Source: an uncultured Pirellulaceae bacterium (GTDB lineage: Bacteria; Planctomycetota; Planctomycetia; Pirellulales; Pirellulaceae). From it: a stretch of 55,437 bases of DNA. Below the pieces are notes generated by a model, which had not been told where the DNA came from, searched no databases, and saw nothing but the letters and a program-made list of their open reading frames with translations. Numbering within the stretch: the stretch's first letter is position 1; every line of letters starts with the position of its first letter. The position numbers and the translations under genes are program-made. Shown in pieces: positions 15,549 to 25,259 of the stretch. The stretch spans positions 1-55,437 of the forward strand of contig CALFUT010000013.1 of assembly GCA_937929805.1 (NCBI GenBank). The letters run 5' to 3'.

Positions 15549-17168
15549 ATGCCACGCATTATCGTGCTGGACGACATCGCCGAAGAGGGTTTGGCGAAAC
15601 TTAAAGCCGCCGACGGAATCGAATTCGATATCAAAACCGGGCTGTCAGGGGACGAGCTTCGTGAAACGCTGGCCAAGTACGACGGAGCCGTCTGCCGAAG
15701 TGGTGTGAAGATCACCGCCGAATCCCTTGAAGGCAACAAACAACTGAAGGCAATCGTCCGCGCGGGTGTTGGCACGGATAACATCGACAAAGCCGCGGCC
15801 ACCCGGCGAGGCATCGTCGTGATGAACACGCCCGACGGAAACACCGTCAGCACCGCCGAACACGCGATGGCTTTAATGCTGGGGCTTTCGCGAAATGTTG
15901 GGCCGGCCTACGAAAGCCTGAAGTCGGGCAAGTGGGATCGCAAGAAATTCAAAGGCTCTCAGCTATCTGGAAAAACTCTGGGCGTCGTTGGCTTGGGCCG
16001 CATCGGGTTGGAGGTCGTTCGTCGAGCCAAAGCGTTTGGCATGGACATTGTCGGCTTCGATCCTTTCATGCCCAAAGAGCGTGCCGAGGAACTTGGCATC
16101 AAGAAATTCGACACGGTTGCCGAATTGCTGCCGATCGTCGACTACCTGACTGTTCACACACCGCTGACCCCCGAAACAAAAGGCCTAATCGGTGACGCAG
16201 AAGTCAAGCTACTGAAAAAGGGCGCTCGCCTAATCAATTGCGCTCGCGGTGGCATTTACGACGAAGCCGCATTGTTGGCCGGTTTGGAATCAGGGCATCT
16301 TGGTGGAGTTGCATTGGACGTTTACCCCAACGAACCGTGCACTGACAGCCCGCTATTCCAACGCGCCGACACGATGTGCACTCCGCACTTGGGAGCCAGC
16401 ACCGAGGAAGCTCAAATCGAAGTTGCGGTCGAGGGCGTTGACTTACTGATCAACTTTTTGACAACGGGTGAAATTCGCAGTGCGGTCAACACATTCTCGC
16501 TCGATCCCGCGACACTCAAATCGCTTGGCGGCTACCTTGATGTCGCCTACCGTTTGGGCAAGCTGATGGGACAGTGGCACGGTGGAGCTCTCACGGGTTG
16601 CGACCTTGAATTTTCTGGCGAGATCGCCGCCAAAGACACTCGTGTTTTGGTCTCCGCTTTTTGCGCGGGGCTCATCGGTGACATCATCGAAGACGCCAGC
16701 ATCGTCAACGCGGAAGTTCTCTGCCGTGAACGCGGCATCGAAATCAGCCGGACAGAATCTGGCGATCATGGAACGTTCAGCAGCATCATTAACGCCACCG
16801 TGCGTGGTGACGGTAAGGAAATCCAAGCTGCCGGAACCGTATTTGGCAAAAACATGCCGCGTCTGGTTCGACTTGGCGACTATCGCACCGAAGCGTTCAT
16901 GGACGGGACCTTACTCGTCTTCACACACACCGATATTCCAGGAATCATCGGTTATGTCGGCAACGTGATGGCTGAAGAGAAAGTCAATGTGGCGCAGATG
17001 GCAGTGGGTCGAGCCGGAGCAGCTGGCGGGCCCGCGATCGGTGTCTTGAACCTAGACAACACTCCATCGGAAGCTGCTCTTAAACGAGTCATTGGCCACG
17101 ATTCGATCGAGGAAGCACGCCTGATTCACCTGCCGCCTGTTGGCGAGGTTCCCGAGTGGATGAGCTAG
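15549..17168 (+). CDS. serA: D-3-phosphoglycerate dehydrogenase
   Basis: A 539-residue long-form PGDH from ATG 15549 (MPRIIVLDDIAEEGLAKL). It oxidises 3-phosphoglycerate, the first step of serine synthesis. The NAD-binding GLGRIG is at about 148-153, catalytic Arg at about 233 (NCARGGIYDE) and the catalytic His at about 280 (TPHLGASTEEAQ). After the dehydrogenase core come the intervening ASB domain (about 320-450) and a C-terminal ACT domain (LVFTHTDIPGIIGYVGNVMA), typical of type-1 enzymes that can be serine-inhibited. Transcribed with serC. Confidence 0.97.
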   Translation: MPRIIVLDDIAEEGLAKLKAADGIEFDIKTGLSGDELRETLAKYDGAVCRSGVKITAESLEGNKQLKAIVRAGVGTDNIDKAAATRRGIVVMNTPDGNTVSTAEHAMALMLGLSRNVGPAYESLKSGKWDRKKFKGSQLSGKTLGVVGLGRIGLEVVRRAKAFGMDIVGFDPFMPKERAEELGIKKFDTVAELLPIVDYLTVHTPLTPETKGLIGDAEVKLLKKGARLINCARGGIYDEAALLAGLESGHLGGVALDVYPNEPCTDSPLFQRADTMCTPHLGASTEEAQIEVAVEGVDLLINFLTTGEIRSAVNTFSLDPATLKSLGGYLDVAYRLGKLMGQWHGGALTGCDLEFSGEIAAKDTRVLVSAFCAGLIGDIIEDASIVNAEVLCRERGIEISRTESGDHGTFSSIINATVRGDGKEIQAAGTVFGKNMPRLVRLGDYRTEAFMDGTLLVFTHTDIPGIIGYVGNVMAEEKVNVAQMAVGRAGAAGGPAIGVLNLDNTPSEAALKRVIGHDSIEEARLIHLPPVGEVPEWMS

Positions 17169-17394
17169 TCATCGTTGCATAGCTGCGGCACATTGGTCAC
17201 TGCGGATTCCGAATCTGCATTTGAACCTATCATCTGCCGGAATCACGCTTTTATGGTTCGGGTTAAGACGGTTGCGCAAGTCGATTCGTCGACACGTTTC
17301 GCTACGTCAATTAAGCTGAGTTCTGACCAGCATGGTGCCCCGCATCGCTGCTGGTGCTGTCTCAGCCCCAAAGCTTGATTGACTGTACGCCTGA

Positions 17395-18840
17395 ATGAAT
17401 CTTCTGATTGCATTCGTGATCTTGTTGTGCCTTGGCATCAGCGAGCTTCGCGATCCAGAACTTGCCCAACACCTTGGCCAACGTCTGACGTTGCTGACGG
17501 TGATTGCGCTGTTGGTTCCCGGCGCCGCGATCTTTCAAACAGCCATTATCGGCCGCCGTTGTCGTAACCAAACCATTGACGAAGTCGCCCGTCAGCGAAT
17601 CCTGAACCGGCTTTCGATTTCCCATAGCGCCGTTTGGTTGATGGCCAGTCTGGCAATTGTGTGGGGCCTTCGATGGCCGGACATCGTTCGAGTAAACTGG
17701 CACTGCGACCGCTGGCCGCTACTGGATGACATCATGATCCTCGCGCCCATTTTGATCTCCCTATTTTTTTCGTGGGCGATCTTTTACGACGTCAAACGTC
17801 TGCTTGATCGAAACATCGCGGGCCCAAACAGCCACGCGAATGCTTACTCGTTTCGGCTGGATCTTGCCGAGCGATTCCAGTTTGTTGGACTTCGGTTTCG
17901 CGTCTATGTCTTAATGTCGCTGATCCCGATTCTGGCCACTCTGCTGGTTCGAGACGCTGCGGATTTCACTCAGCGACTGCCGGAGGTTTTGCAAAACGTT
18001 TCCCTGATCGCCGGTAGTGCGATCGTGATCGCCACGTTCCCTCTTCTGATGCTGCTTGCGTGGAGGCATGGGCCGATCGAGGACCCAGAACTGAGGGACC
18101 GGCTATTCCGCTGCTGTCGAAACTTAAACTTGGGAGTCTGGACCATTCGAGCGTGGCATACCGGAAGCCAGATCATTAACGCGGTCGTCGCTGGTATTGT
18201 GCCGGGACTACGAGTCATCGTGATTTCTGACTCGATGCTGGAAGAGTTTCCACCCCGAGAACTACTTGCTGTCGTGCGGCACGAAGCTGGTCATATTCGC
18301 ATGAGCCACATGCCGATTCGAATGTTCTTTCTTCTGTTTCCACTGATTCTGGCGGCGATTGACCAAGTGAATGGAGCCTTCATTGCCAATACGGTCACGC
18401 AAAAGTTCGAATCCCTCAACCTCACATCGTCTCACGCGTTAGTGGCTTCTGCGATCGCCTACGTCGCCTATTTAGTACCGACCCTGACTTGGCTTTCGCG
18501 GCAAATGGAATTTGAAGCCGATTGGTTTTCCGTCATGTCTGATCAAACGGATGACCCCGAAACGATCGGCGACGCAAACCAACGTGAAGACTTGGCAATC
18601 TACGACAGCATGACCCTCGCCATCGCCAGACTGGCGGCTCATTCGCCCGAGCAGTTCGAACGCCGCACGTTGATGCATCCGAGCTTAAAAGAACGAATGC
18701 AGCGAACGTCTCGGCTTGCCGACCATCGTATTTCCAACGAACAGCTGGTTCGCATTACCGCCAGACGCGTTTGGTTTATCCGAATCGCGGTCGCAATTTT
18801 CTCCGTTGCGTTTCTGATTCGCACGGCGATCTTCGCTTGA
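17395..18840 (+). CDS. M48-family membrane metalloprotease
   Basis: A 481-residue polytopic membrane protein. The zinc motif HEAGH is at residues 296-300 within FPPRELLAVVRHEAGHIRMS; the third ligand is probably in RQMEFEADWFS (about 368-378), the E-x-x-x-D pattern of M48 peptidases. Membrane segments include MNLLIAFVILLCLGI, AVWLMASLAIVWGL, MILAPILISLFFSWAIFYDV, YVLMSLIPILATLLV, IAGSAIVIATFPLLMLLAW, MFFLLFPLILAAI and a C-terminal IRIAVAIFSVAFLIRTAIFA. It resembles HtpX/Ste24-like quality-control proteases but is not a close HtpX. The start at 17395 (MNLLIAF) has no good ribosome site. Confidence 0.83.
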   Translation: MNLLIAFVILLCLGISELRDPELAQHLGQRLTLLTVIALLVPGAAIFQTAIIGRRCRNQTIDEVARQRILNRLSISHSAVWLMASLAIVWGLRWPDIVRVNWHCDRWPLLDDIMILAPILISLFFSWAIFYDVKRLLDRNIAGPNSHANAYSFRLDLAERFQFVGLRFRVYVLMSLIPILATLLVRDAADFTQRLPEVLQNVSLIAGSAIVIATFPLLMLLAWRHGPIEDPELRDRLFRCCRNLNLGVWTIRAWHTGSQIINAVVAGIVPGLRVIVISDSMLEEFPPRELLAVVRHEAGHIRMSHMPIRMFFLLFPLILAAIDQVNGAFIANTVTQKFESLNLTSSHALVASAIAYVAYLVPTLTWLSRQMEFEADWFSVMSDQTDDPETIGDANQREDLAIYDSMTLAIARLAAHSPEQFERRTLMHPSLKERMQRTSRLADHRISNEQLVRITARRVWFIRIAVAIFSVAFLIRTAIFA

Positions 18841-18865
18841 TTTGCTCCGACAGTCACGTCGCAAA

Positions 18866-20152
18866 TCATTGCGATCGTTGAGCAATCAGAAAATACGCAA
18901 CCGCACCTGCGGAGAAGGTAACAACTGTTCCCAACAATTGCCGAGGATCCGACACGGTCAACATCACAGCAGAAACCAACGTGCTGATCAGATAGAACGC
19001 GGGGATCAGATCGATCCAATGCCAACCGCGTCCTTGCCGAACAGCAGGCAGGAACAGACAAGCAACCGAACACGCAGCGCAAAGAGACAACGTCAGCCCA
19101 AGGTAAGCCAGTAAACCTTGCAGAGTGCTCACCCACACCAGCAGCACCGCTAAACCGACTTGCAGCAACGTGGCGGTACGAGGACTCGCTTGCTGACCGT
19201 GATCAAAACGCAAAGCCTTGGGCAATATCCCATCTTCCGCCATTTTCGCGTAAACCCTAGGCGCAGCCATCATCATGCTGAACACGGAAGTCAACAAACA
19301 CGCGACGATCGTCCAGCGGACAAACGCTTCAAAGATTGGACCTCCTAGAGTTTTAGCTGTAATCGCGGCGATGTCGGTCTGCCCCGCGATAACATCCATT
19401 GGATTGGCGTACACGAAAATCGCATTCAGAAGCACATAAAAAATCATGACGGTCCCGGTGGCAACCAGCAGCGAGCGAGGAACGACGCGTTTCATTTCGT
19501 CAACTTCACCGGCCAAGTAGACCGCTGCGTTGAAGCCGGAATAGCTGAGCGAAATCCAAACCAAACTGCCTGCGAATGCGCTCGCTAGAGCCAAGCCGGT
19601 TGGCCGAGAAGACAAATCTAGGTGACCGCCGGATGTCAAATCGCTAAATTTTGATGCGGCAAACGCTAGGATGCCCACCAGCAGCAACAGTTTCAGCAGA
19701 ACGATTGCATTTTGCAGCAACGCCCCAACTTGAGGACGCAGACCGTGAAAAGCGCCGGCCAGCACAATGGACAAAACGGCGACTGAGCCTGCGGGCAACC
19801 AATCTGGACGAGCGGGAATCGCGTATTCCTCGAGCGTCGTGGCGGCCAGTGCGATCGCTCCACTGAATCCCGCAATCAGCGATACCCAGCCTGCAATAAA
19901 CCCCAGCAAGGGATGAACCGATCGAGAAAGAAACAAGTACTCGCCACCTGATTCCGGCATCGCCTTAACCAGTTGCCCATAGCTAAACGCTCCAGCCAAC
20001 GCGACCAAGCCTGCGAAAATCCACGCCCAAACGACCAATTCGGGTGAACCCAATGACTGAATGGAAAACCCGGATGTCGTGAACACCCCCGCGCCGATCA
20101 TATTGGCAACGACTAGGAATGTTAGCGTCCAAAAACCGGGATGAGTTTTCAT
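18866..20152 (-). CDS. APC-family amino acid permease
   Basis: A 428-residue polytopic transporter. The first helix FWTLTFLVVANMIGAGVFTT contains the APC unwound-helix motif G-A-G-V-F, followed by FAGLVALAGAFSYGQLVKAM and PESGGEYLFLSRSVHPLLGF, the classical APC consensus. About 11-12 membrane segments are evident. The subfamily is uncertain (amino acid/polyamine antiporter type); substrate cannot be told. It converges with the M48 gene, the stops lying 25 bases apart. Confidence 0.9.
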   Translation of the reverse strand: MKTHPGFWTLTFLVVANMIGAGVFTTSGFSIQSLGSPELVVWAWIFAGLVALAGAFSYGQLVKAMPESGGEYLFLSRSVHPLLGFIAGWVSLIAGFSGAIALAATTLEEYAIPARPDWLPAGSVAVLSIVLAGAFHGLRPQVGALLQNAIVLLKLLLLVGILAFAASKFSDLTSGGHLDLSSRPTGLALASAFAGSLVWISLSYSGFNAAVYLAGEVDEMKRVVPRSLLVATGTVMIFYVLLNAIFVYANPMDVIAGQTDIAAITAKTLGGPIFEAFVRWTIVACLLTSVFSMMMAAPRVYAKMAEDGILPKALRFDHGQQASPRTATLLQVGLAVLLVWVSTLQGLLAYLGLTLSLCAACSVACLFLPAVRQGRGWHWIDLIPAFYLISTLVSAVMLTVSDPRQLLGTVVTFSAGAVAYFLIAQRSQ

Positions 20153-20501
20153 TCGAACTAGCGAGTGCTGTGTGTGGCTTAGAACTGAGGCTGGATCGTT
20201 GTATCAATCGAATGTCGTCGGGCCAAGACGCATTGCCAATCCTAAAGTGATGGTTCAGCAAAGCATGAACTGCGATCTGAACAGTGTGCTTCAAAAAACC
20301 ATCCGCTCAAGCCGCCGATACGCAAGAGCATAAAACGGCTTACTAAGCGTCACAACCCGAACAACCTGCGTCACAACGGGACGGTTCCTTACCACATACG
20401 CTTTTTATGGGCGCTCAATCAGATTGAAAAAGCCACCTTTCACTGCAGCTGATTTCACCTTTTGCTCGCAGTCTATGCCTTTCCTCAACGTCTGAAAAAT
20501 C
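20153..20501. other. Gene-free divergent region
   Basis: About 350 bases between the divergent APC permease and BON genes. No convincing ORF on either strand. It must hold both promoters, but I see no strong paired -35/-10 boxes. Confidence 0.45.
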
Positions 20502-20720
20502 ATGCTTGAATCCAGTCTTATCAACGATCAGATCATCAACGCAGTCGTCCACAACCCGCACGTTGATCTTAGCACGATGCATATCGAAACGATCGGTGAC
20601 AGCGTCACCATTTACGGAACGGCTCAAACATTCTTCGAAAAGCAGATGGCTCAAGAGGCGATCCGTAAGATCGACGGCGTCAAAGCAATTGACAATTGCC
20701 TAGAAGTTGTCTGGAACTAG
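20502..20720 (+). CDS. Small BON-domain protein
   Basis: A 72-residue protein that is essentially one BON domain: INDQIINAVVHNPHVD, then MHIETIGDSVTIYGTAQTFF and a helix leading to IDGVKAIDNCLEVVW, matching the pattern of a G-x-V-x-L-x-G turn followed by GV--V-N. BON domains in OsmY and related proteins bind phospholipid or envelope surfaces. No signal peptide is visible, so it may be cytosolic or act with the single-pass protein encoded 23 bases downstream. No strong ribosome site precedes ATG 20502. Confidence 0.75.
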   Translation: MLESSLINDQIINAVVHNPHVDLSTMHIETIGDSVTIYGTAQTFFEKQMAQEAIRKIDGVKAIDNCLEVVWN

Positions 20721-20743
20721 GAACTCGCAACCGGAGCCAAACA

Positions 20744-20962
20744 ATGGACAAGTCCGTAACGGAAAACCTCCGCGAGAACGATGCGTCTCATCCGCAACAG
20801 TTGCGTTCGATGGAGTTTGTGCAGGAATCCATTCGCACGGAAGTGAAGGAGATTAAGCGGCGCCAGAAAATCGCCCGCATTCGCAGCTTGACCGACACCA
20901 CATTGATGCTGCTGACAATTTTAATTACCGTCCTTGCCTACTTGTGGCTGACGGACAAATAG
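20744..20962 (+). CDS. Small single-pass membrane protein, unknown
   Basis: A 72-residue protein from ATG 20744 (GGAG nine bases upstream). The first 45 residues are charged and helical (VQESIRTEVKEIKRRQKIAR) and the end is one membrane segment, TTLMLLTILITVLAYLWL, followed by TDK. Probably tail-anchored in the inner membrane with the helix in the cytoplasm. It follows the BON gene by 23 bases and precedes a terminator, so the two form a two-gene operon. No family recognised. Confidence 0.7.
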   Translation: MDKSVTENLRENDASHPQQLRSMEFVQESIRTEVKEIKRRQKIARIRSLTDTTLMLLTILITVLAYLWLTDK

Positions 20963-20993
20963 CGATCTTCCTAGCAAAAACACGAAATACGAA

Positions 20994-21026
20994 AGCCTCA
21001 GCATTGACTGCCGAGGCTATTTTTTT
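20994..21026 (+). terminator. Intrinsic terminator after BON operon
   Basis: Stem AGCCTC (20994-20999) pairs with GAGGCT (21013-21018) over a 13-base loop; TA and seven T follow. It lies 31 bases after the small membrane protein stop. Confidence 0.8.
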
Positions 21027-21138
21027 GTCCATTAGGGACTCGTGATTCCCGGAGAGAGAACGGTAAAAACCTCGCGCTCGTTGACGCATTTCGGTTTGAT
21101 GAAATGTGGTGCGGACAACTGAACTGGCTTGGCTTAAA

Positions 21139-22209
21139 CTACGGAACAGGAACCAGCTCGGTTGGCTGAGACGATTCGACGGGCGCTGATGGCGAGGCAA
21201 TGCCAAGCATCGGTGCATACTTTTCCGCCAGTGCTTCCAAGCCTTCCGGATGCGGGATCATGACGCTCACTTCATCGCCTTCTCTGTTTGCTTTCAAAGC
21301 GTCAAGCACTTGAGCCGCGACGGCACCCGCCTGCGGATCTTGCTGTTGCAAACCTTGCAGTTGCAAGCCGCCCATCATTTTGCCCAAGCCCAGAATCGCA
21401 TCCAAACCACCTTGCAACTCTTTGGCCTGCTTCTCATCTACGCCGGTGGCCTGAATCGTCAGCAAGTTTTCATTGGAGAAATCAATCGCCAGACGTAGGT
21501 TCTTCATATTGTCGATCAGACCAAGATAGGCACTCATTTGAGCCTCCTGCGGCGTCCCCTTAACGCTCGCCTGGCCCATTTCTACTGCTTCGGCGATCAC
21601 GTCCGAAGCAGCTTCAACGTCAATCGCCAATCGAATCGAATCGTCGCCTGTTTTCGCCCAAGCGTTTTGCAACCCTTGACTTAACACGTCGCGATTGGGA
21701 AGAAACGCGTAGCTTTCAGTGGCGATTTCAACCGTGGTTTCGTCGACTCGGTGCATCAGCAGATTCTCTGGATTCTTGCCGTCTGCCTTGGGGCGATAAA
21801 ATGTCTTGCCGTCACGCTCGATTTTGCCACCCGACTCCGTTTCTGCCTTATCAATCATTTTGTCCGCACCCGCCGCATCCTCGAACTGCATTCGAGCGTA
21901 AAAATCGACCGGCATTTGACCGGCCGACAGAGATTGAGCTTCGGCGACACTTGCTGGTGCCGACATCGCACCGACCACCCGCAACAACTTGCTAGGATCT
22001 GGTTTCGAATCATCTGTTTGAGCAACTTTGGCCAGCTGGTCCTGAATCCCCAAAGTCGAAGCCAACTTCGATTTTTTCAACTTCTCAAAGTTAATGTCGA
22101 ACATCACCGCTGAGCTTTGCTCGGCGCCCGCAGATTGAGCCGCCACGTCCGAATGCACGAAGGCTGTGGTCACGATAAACACCGCAACGACCAAAACTGA
22201 AATACGCAT
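21139..22209 (-). CDS. Secreted protein of unknown function
   Basis: A 356-residue protein with a clear signal peptide (RISVLVVAVFIVTTAFVHSD, cleavage near VAAQS). The mature part has alternating helices and strands, with methionine/glutamine-rich stretches (LGKMMGGLQLQGLQQQDPQA) and a proline-rich end. No enzyme motif, cysteine pair or metal site is visible. It probably belongs to a planctomycete-restricted family of exported proteins, but I cannot name it. It lies downstream of alaS on the same strand, 101 bases away, with a separate promoter likely. Confidence 0.75.
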   Translation of the reverse strand: MRISVLVVAVFIVTTAFVHSDVAAQSAGAEQSSAVMFDINFEKLKKSKLASTLGIQDQLAKVAQTDDSKPDPSKLLRVVGAMSAPASVAEAQSLSAGQMPVDFYARMQFEDAAGADKMIDKAETESGGKIERDGKTFYRPKADGKNPENLLMHRVDETTVEIATESYAFLPNRDVLSQGLQNAWAKTGDDSIRLAIDVEAASDVIAEAVEMGQASVKGTPQEAQMSAYLGLIDNMKNLRLAIDFSNENLLTIQATGVDEKQAKELQGGLDAILGLGKMMGGLQLQGLQQQDPQAGAVAAQVLDALKANREGDEVSVMIPHPEGLEALAEKYAPMLGIASPSAPVESSQPTELVPVP

Positions 22210-22310
22210 CGCTCTCTCCGAAAAAGTGACTCACGAACGTCAGCGTAAACCGAGCGTTCGACTCAAACCAAATACTGCTTTGGTGATCCTACGCGAATCT
22301 AAAAACCAAA

Positions 22311-25124
22311 CTACCCAGCGATTTGCTGAGCGATAAAATCTGCTGCCTGCTGCAACGCGGTTGGGATGTTTTCAGGCTGCTTTCCGCCGGCTTGAGCCAA
22401 GTCGGGTTTTCCACCGCCGCCGCCGCCAACCGCCGGAGCCACTGCTTTTACCCAGTTGCCAGCACTCAGGCCGCGTCCAACCAAATCTTTGCTCAACCCA
22501 GCCACCAGCACGACCTTTTCAGGATTTTCGCTGGTCGCGAGGAAAATCGCCAACGAACCAGCGTCCGATTTCTTTCGGCATTGGTCCACCAACTGCTTCA
22601 TTACGTTGACGTTCCCCGCTTCAAGCTGGTGAACAATAACTGTAACCCCGTCAACCGACTTTCCGGTCGCAAGTAATTCATCAGGCTCGATAGTTTTCAC
22701 GTTCGCTTGCTGATCGATCTTTTCTTCAAGCGTTTTGATATCTGACTGCAAAGTCGCAACGCGTTCCGCCACGCCCGCCACCGAAACGTTCAACATACCG
22801 GCGACCGCCCGCATTACGTTGCGAACATCCAGATAGTTCGAATCGTCTATCGAAACATCTGTCGCGTCCTTATTTCCCGGAGCATTATTGGCCGATTTCC
22901 CGGATGAAAGCTGCTTCTTCAGCACTTTGACGCGTTGACTAAGTGACTCAACCGCCGACGGGAGACCAGCAATCGAAACGCCTAGACTTTTCGAAACCGA
23001 ACCAGCCGCGTCGATCACCTGCTGCTGGTTTTGCCGAGCCCGTTCACCCGTTAAAGCTTGGATCCGGCGAGTTCCCGACGACACGCTTTCTTCGGCCACA
23101 ATTTCGAAAACAGCCACATCGGTGGTGTTGCCAACATGAATGCCGCCACATAGTTCCTTGCTGAATTCGCCAATCGAAACCATTCGAACCGGATCCGGAT
23201 ACTTTTCGCCGAACAACATCATGGCTCCCTGCTGCCGAGCAGTCTCCAGCGGCAACGTTTCAGCTTTGACCACCGCTGGCTGTCCGATTTTCTCGATGGT
23301 CATCTTCTCAATCGTCGCTAGTTCTTCAGGTGTGACTGGATTCAAGTTCGAAAAGTCAAATCGCAACTCATCGTCCGTCACTTTCGACCCACGCTGCTGC
23401 GCATGAGATCCAAGCGTTTGTTGCAGCGAATGATGCAAAACATGCGTTGCGGAGTGAGCTCGCTGAATCCCGGCGCGGCGATCGACGTCGACGGCGGCGG
23501 TGACCTGGTCGGTTGCTGAAAGCGTTCCTTTGACCATTTTACCGTGGTGCACGAACACATCACCATTTTTTTGAGTGTCTGTGACTTCGAACTTGCCGTT
23601 GGCAGTGTTTAAGTATCCCGTATCGCCGACTTGGCCACCTGATTCCGCATAAAACGGAGTCTGATCCAGTACAACGTATTGCGGTTGAGCTGAAGCTGTC
23701 TCCAGCGAGTCAACTTTTTGATCGCCCGCGATCAAACCGACGACCGCTGCGGTTGCCTCGGTTGATTCGTAGCCCAAAAAGCTAGTTGATTTTGCCTCGC
23801 GTTTGATGTCATCGATTGGCCCGAAGTCACCCATCACGCTGTCCGCGATCTTTCCGCTGACTTCACTGTGAACGTCCATCGCTTTCTGGTAGCCGTCCCA
23901 ATCGAAGCCAAGCTTGCGATCGGCAGCCATCGATTCGAATAACTCGGGGGGCATACCAAAAGTCTGATAAAGCTCGGCCGCTTCATCTCCCGGAACCGAA
24001 GTCTGGTTGGCCGACTTCATGGAAGCAAAAACTTTCTCAATGCGAGCCAAACCGTCGTCCAGTTTTTCCAAGAAGCTGGTTTCTTCTTTCTTGATCACCT
24101 GCTCGACGCGGTCAGTCGTTTCGACAAGATCAGGGTAGGGCCGTTTGAGCATTTCCACGACCTTCGGCACCAGCTTGAACAGAAACGGATCTCGCAGCCC
24201 CATGTCGTGCCCCTGCAAAACCGCACGACGCAGAAGGCGGCGGACTACGTACTCCTCACGATTGCTACCGGGATAAACGTTTTCGTGAATCGACAGTGCG
24301 CAGGCTCGGACGTGATCGGTAATCCGCCGCAAACGACGCCCGTTCTCTGTTTCGGCATCGTACTTCACGCCGCACACCTCGGCCGCCGCTTCGACGATCG
24401 GCATCAACGTGTCGATGTGAAAGTTGGTGCTGACTCCCTGTAGCGTGGCAGCAGTTCGCTCAAGCCCCATGCCCGTATCGATGTTTTTACTGGGAAGCGG
24501 GGAGAGGTTATTCGGTGGATCGCCCTCGCGATTGAATTGAGTGAACACGAGGTTCCAAATTTCGCATTCGACATCGGGCGTCGGGTGGTAAAAGATCTCG
24601 CTGCACGGACCGCAGACGCCATCGGGACCGTTCGATGGAGCACCCGCCGGCCAGAAGTTTTCATGCTCGTCCAATCGGCGAATGCGTGACGTCGGCAAAC
24701 CGATATCGTTCTGCCAAAATCCGGCGGCTTCGTCGTCATCCAAGTAAACGGTAACACTCAACTGGTCGGGATTGATCCCCAGCCACTTTTTATCGGTCAG
24801 AAATTCCCAAGCCCAATTGATTGCATCGCGTTTGAAGTAATCTCCAAAGCTGAAGTTACCCAACATTTCGAAGAAGGTATGGTGGTACGCCGTGCGGCCG
24901 ACGTTTTCAATGTCGCCTGTGCGCAGACATTTTTGCGACGTCGTCGCGCGGGTATAGTCAAGCTTCACCTTGCCCAGAAAGTGATCCTTAAACTGGTTCA
25001 TTCCTGCCGGAGTGAACAGCACAGACTTATCCCACTTGGGCACCAGCACGTCGCTGGCCACCTCGGTGTGGTCTTTAGTCTTAAAGAAATCCAAATATTT
25101 TTCGCGTAGTTCGTCGGTTTTCAT
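22311..25124 (-). CDS. alaS: Alanyl-tRNA synthetase
   Basis: A 937-residue class II synthetase that charges tRNA-Ala. Start ATG 25124 (MKTDELREKYLDFFKTKDHT). Motifs: VLFTPAGMNQFKDHFLG, SQKCLRTGDIENVGRTAYHH, TFFEMLGNFSFGDYFK, and HENFWPAGAPSNGPDGVCGP for the aminoacylation core. The editing domain zinc site is RAHSATHVLHHSLQQ (about residue 560) plus CGGIHVGNTTD (about 660). The C-Ala domain ends with GGGGGGKPDLAQAGGK. It is slightly longer than the E. coli enzyme. Confidence 0.97.
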   Translation of the reverse strand: MKTDELREKYLDFFKTKDHTEVASDVLVPKWDKSVLFTPAGMNQFKDHFLGKVKLDYTRATTSQKCLRTGDIENVGRTAYHHTFFEMLGNFSFGDYFKRDAINWAWEFLTDKKWLGINPDQLSVTVYLDDDEAAGFWQNDIGLPTSRIRRLDEHENFWPAGAPSNGPDGVCGPCSEIFYHPTPDVECEIWNLVFTQFNREGDPPNNLSPLPSKNIDTGMGLERTAATLQGVSTNFHIDTLMPIVEAAAEVCGVKYDAETENGRRLRRITDHVRACALSIHENVYPGSNREEYVVRRLLRRAVLQGHDMGLRDPFLFKLVPKVVEMLKRPYPDLVETTDRVEQVIKKEETSFLEKLDDGLARIEKVFASMKSANQTSVPGDEAAELYQTFGMPPELFESMAADRKLGFDWDGYQKAMDVHSEVSGKIADSVMGDFGPIDDIKREAKSTSFLGYESTEATAAVVGLIAGDQKVDSLETASAQPQYVVLDQTPFYAESGGQVGDTGYLNTANGKFEVTDTQKNGDVFVHHGKMVKGTLSATDQVTAAVDVDRRAGIQRAHSATHVLHHSLQQTLGSHAQQRGSKVTDDELRFDFSNLNPVTPEELATIEKMTIEKIGQPAVVKAETLPLETARQQGAMMLFGEKYPDPVRMVSIGEFSKELCGGIHVGNTTDVAVFEIVAEESVSSGTRRIQALTGERARQNQQQVIDAAGSVSKSLGVSIAGLPSAVESLSQRVKVLKKQLSSGKSANNAPGNKDATDVSIDDSNYLDVRNVMRAVAGMLNVSVAGVAERVATLQSDIKTLEEKIDQQANVKTIEPDELLATGKSVDGVTVIVHQLEAGNVNVMKQLVDQCRKKSDAGSLAIFLATSENPEKVVLVAGLSKDLVGRGLSAGNWVKAVAPAVGGGGGGKPDLAQAGGKQPENIPTALQQAADFIAQQIAG

Positions 25125-25259
25125 CGGTATCCTGCGGCATCAAAATCGAGCCCGATAATATATCTTGATGACTCGTGCCCGAACAGAACACCGTTTGACT
25201 CAACATTTGCAAACTGAGCTTCGCAAACTCGACTTCAACACCTCAGAAAGTACCGCGTC

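Noticed and set aside
17175-17378. 67-codon frame between serA and the M48 gene
   Set aside because: No ribosome site or recognisable motif; composition is like intergenic sequence.
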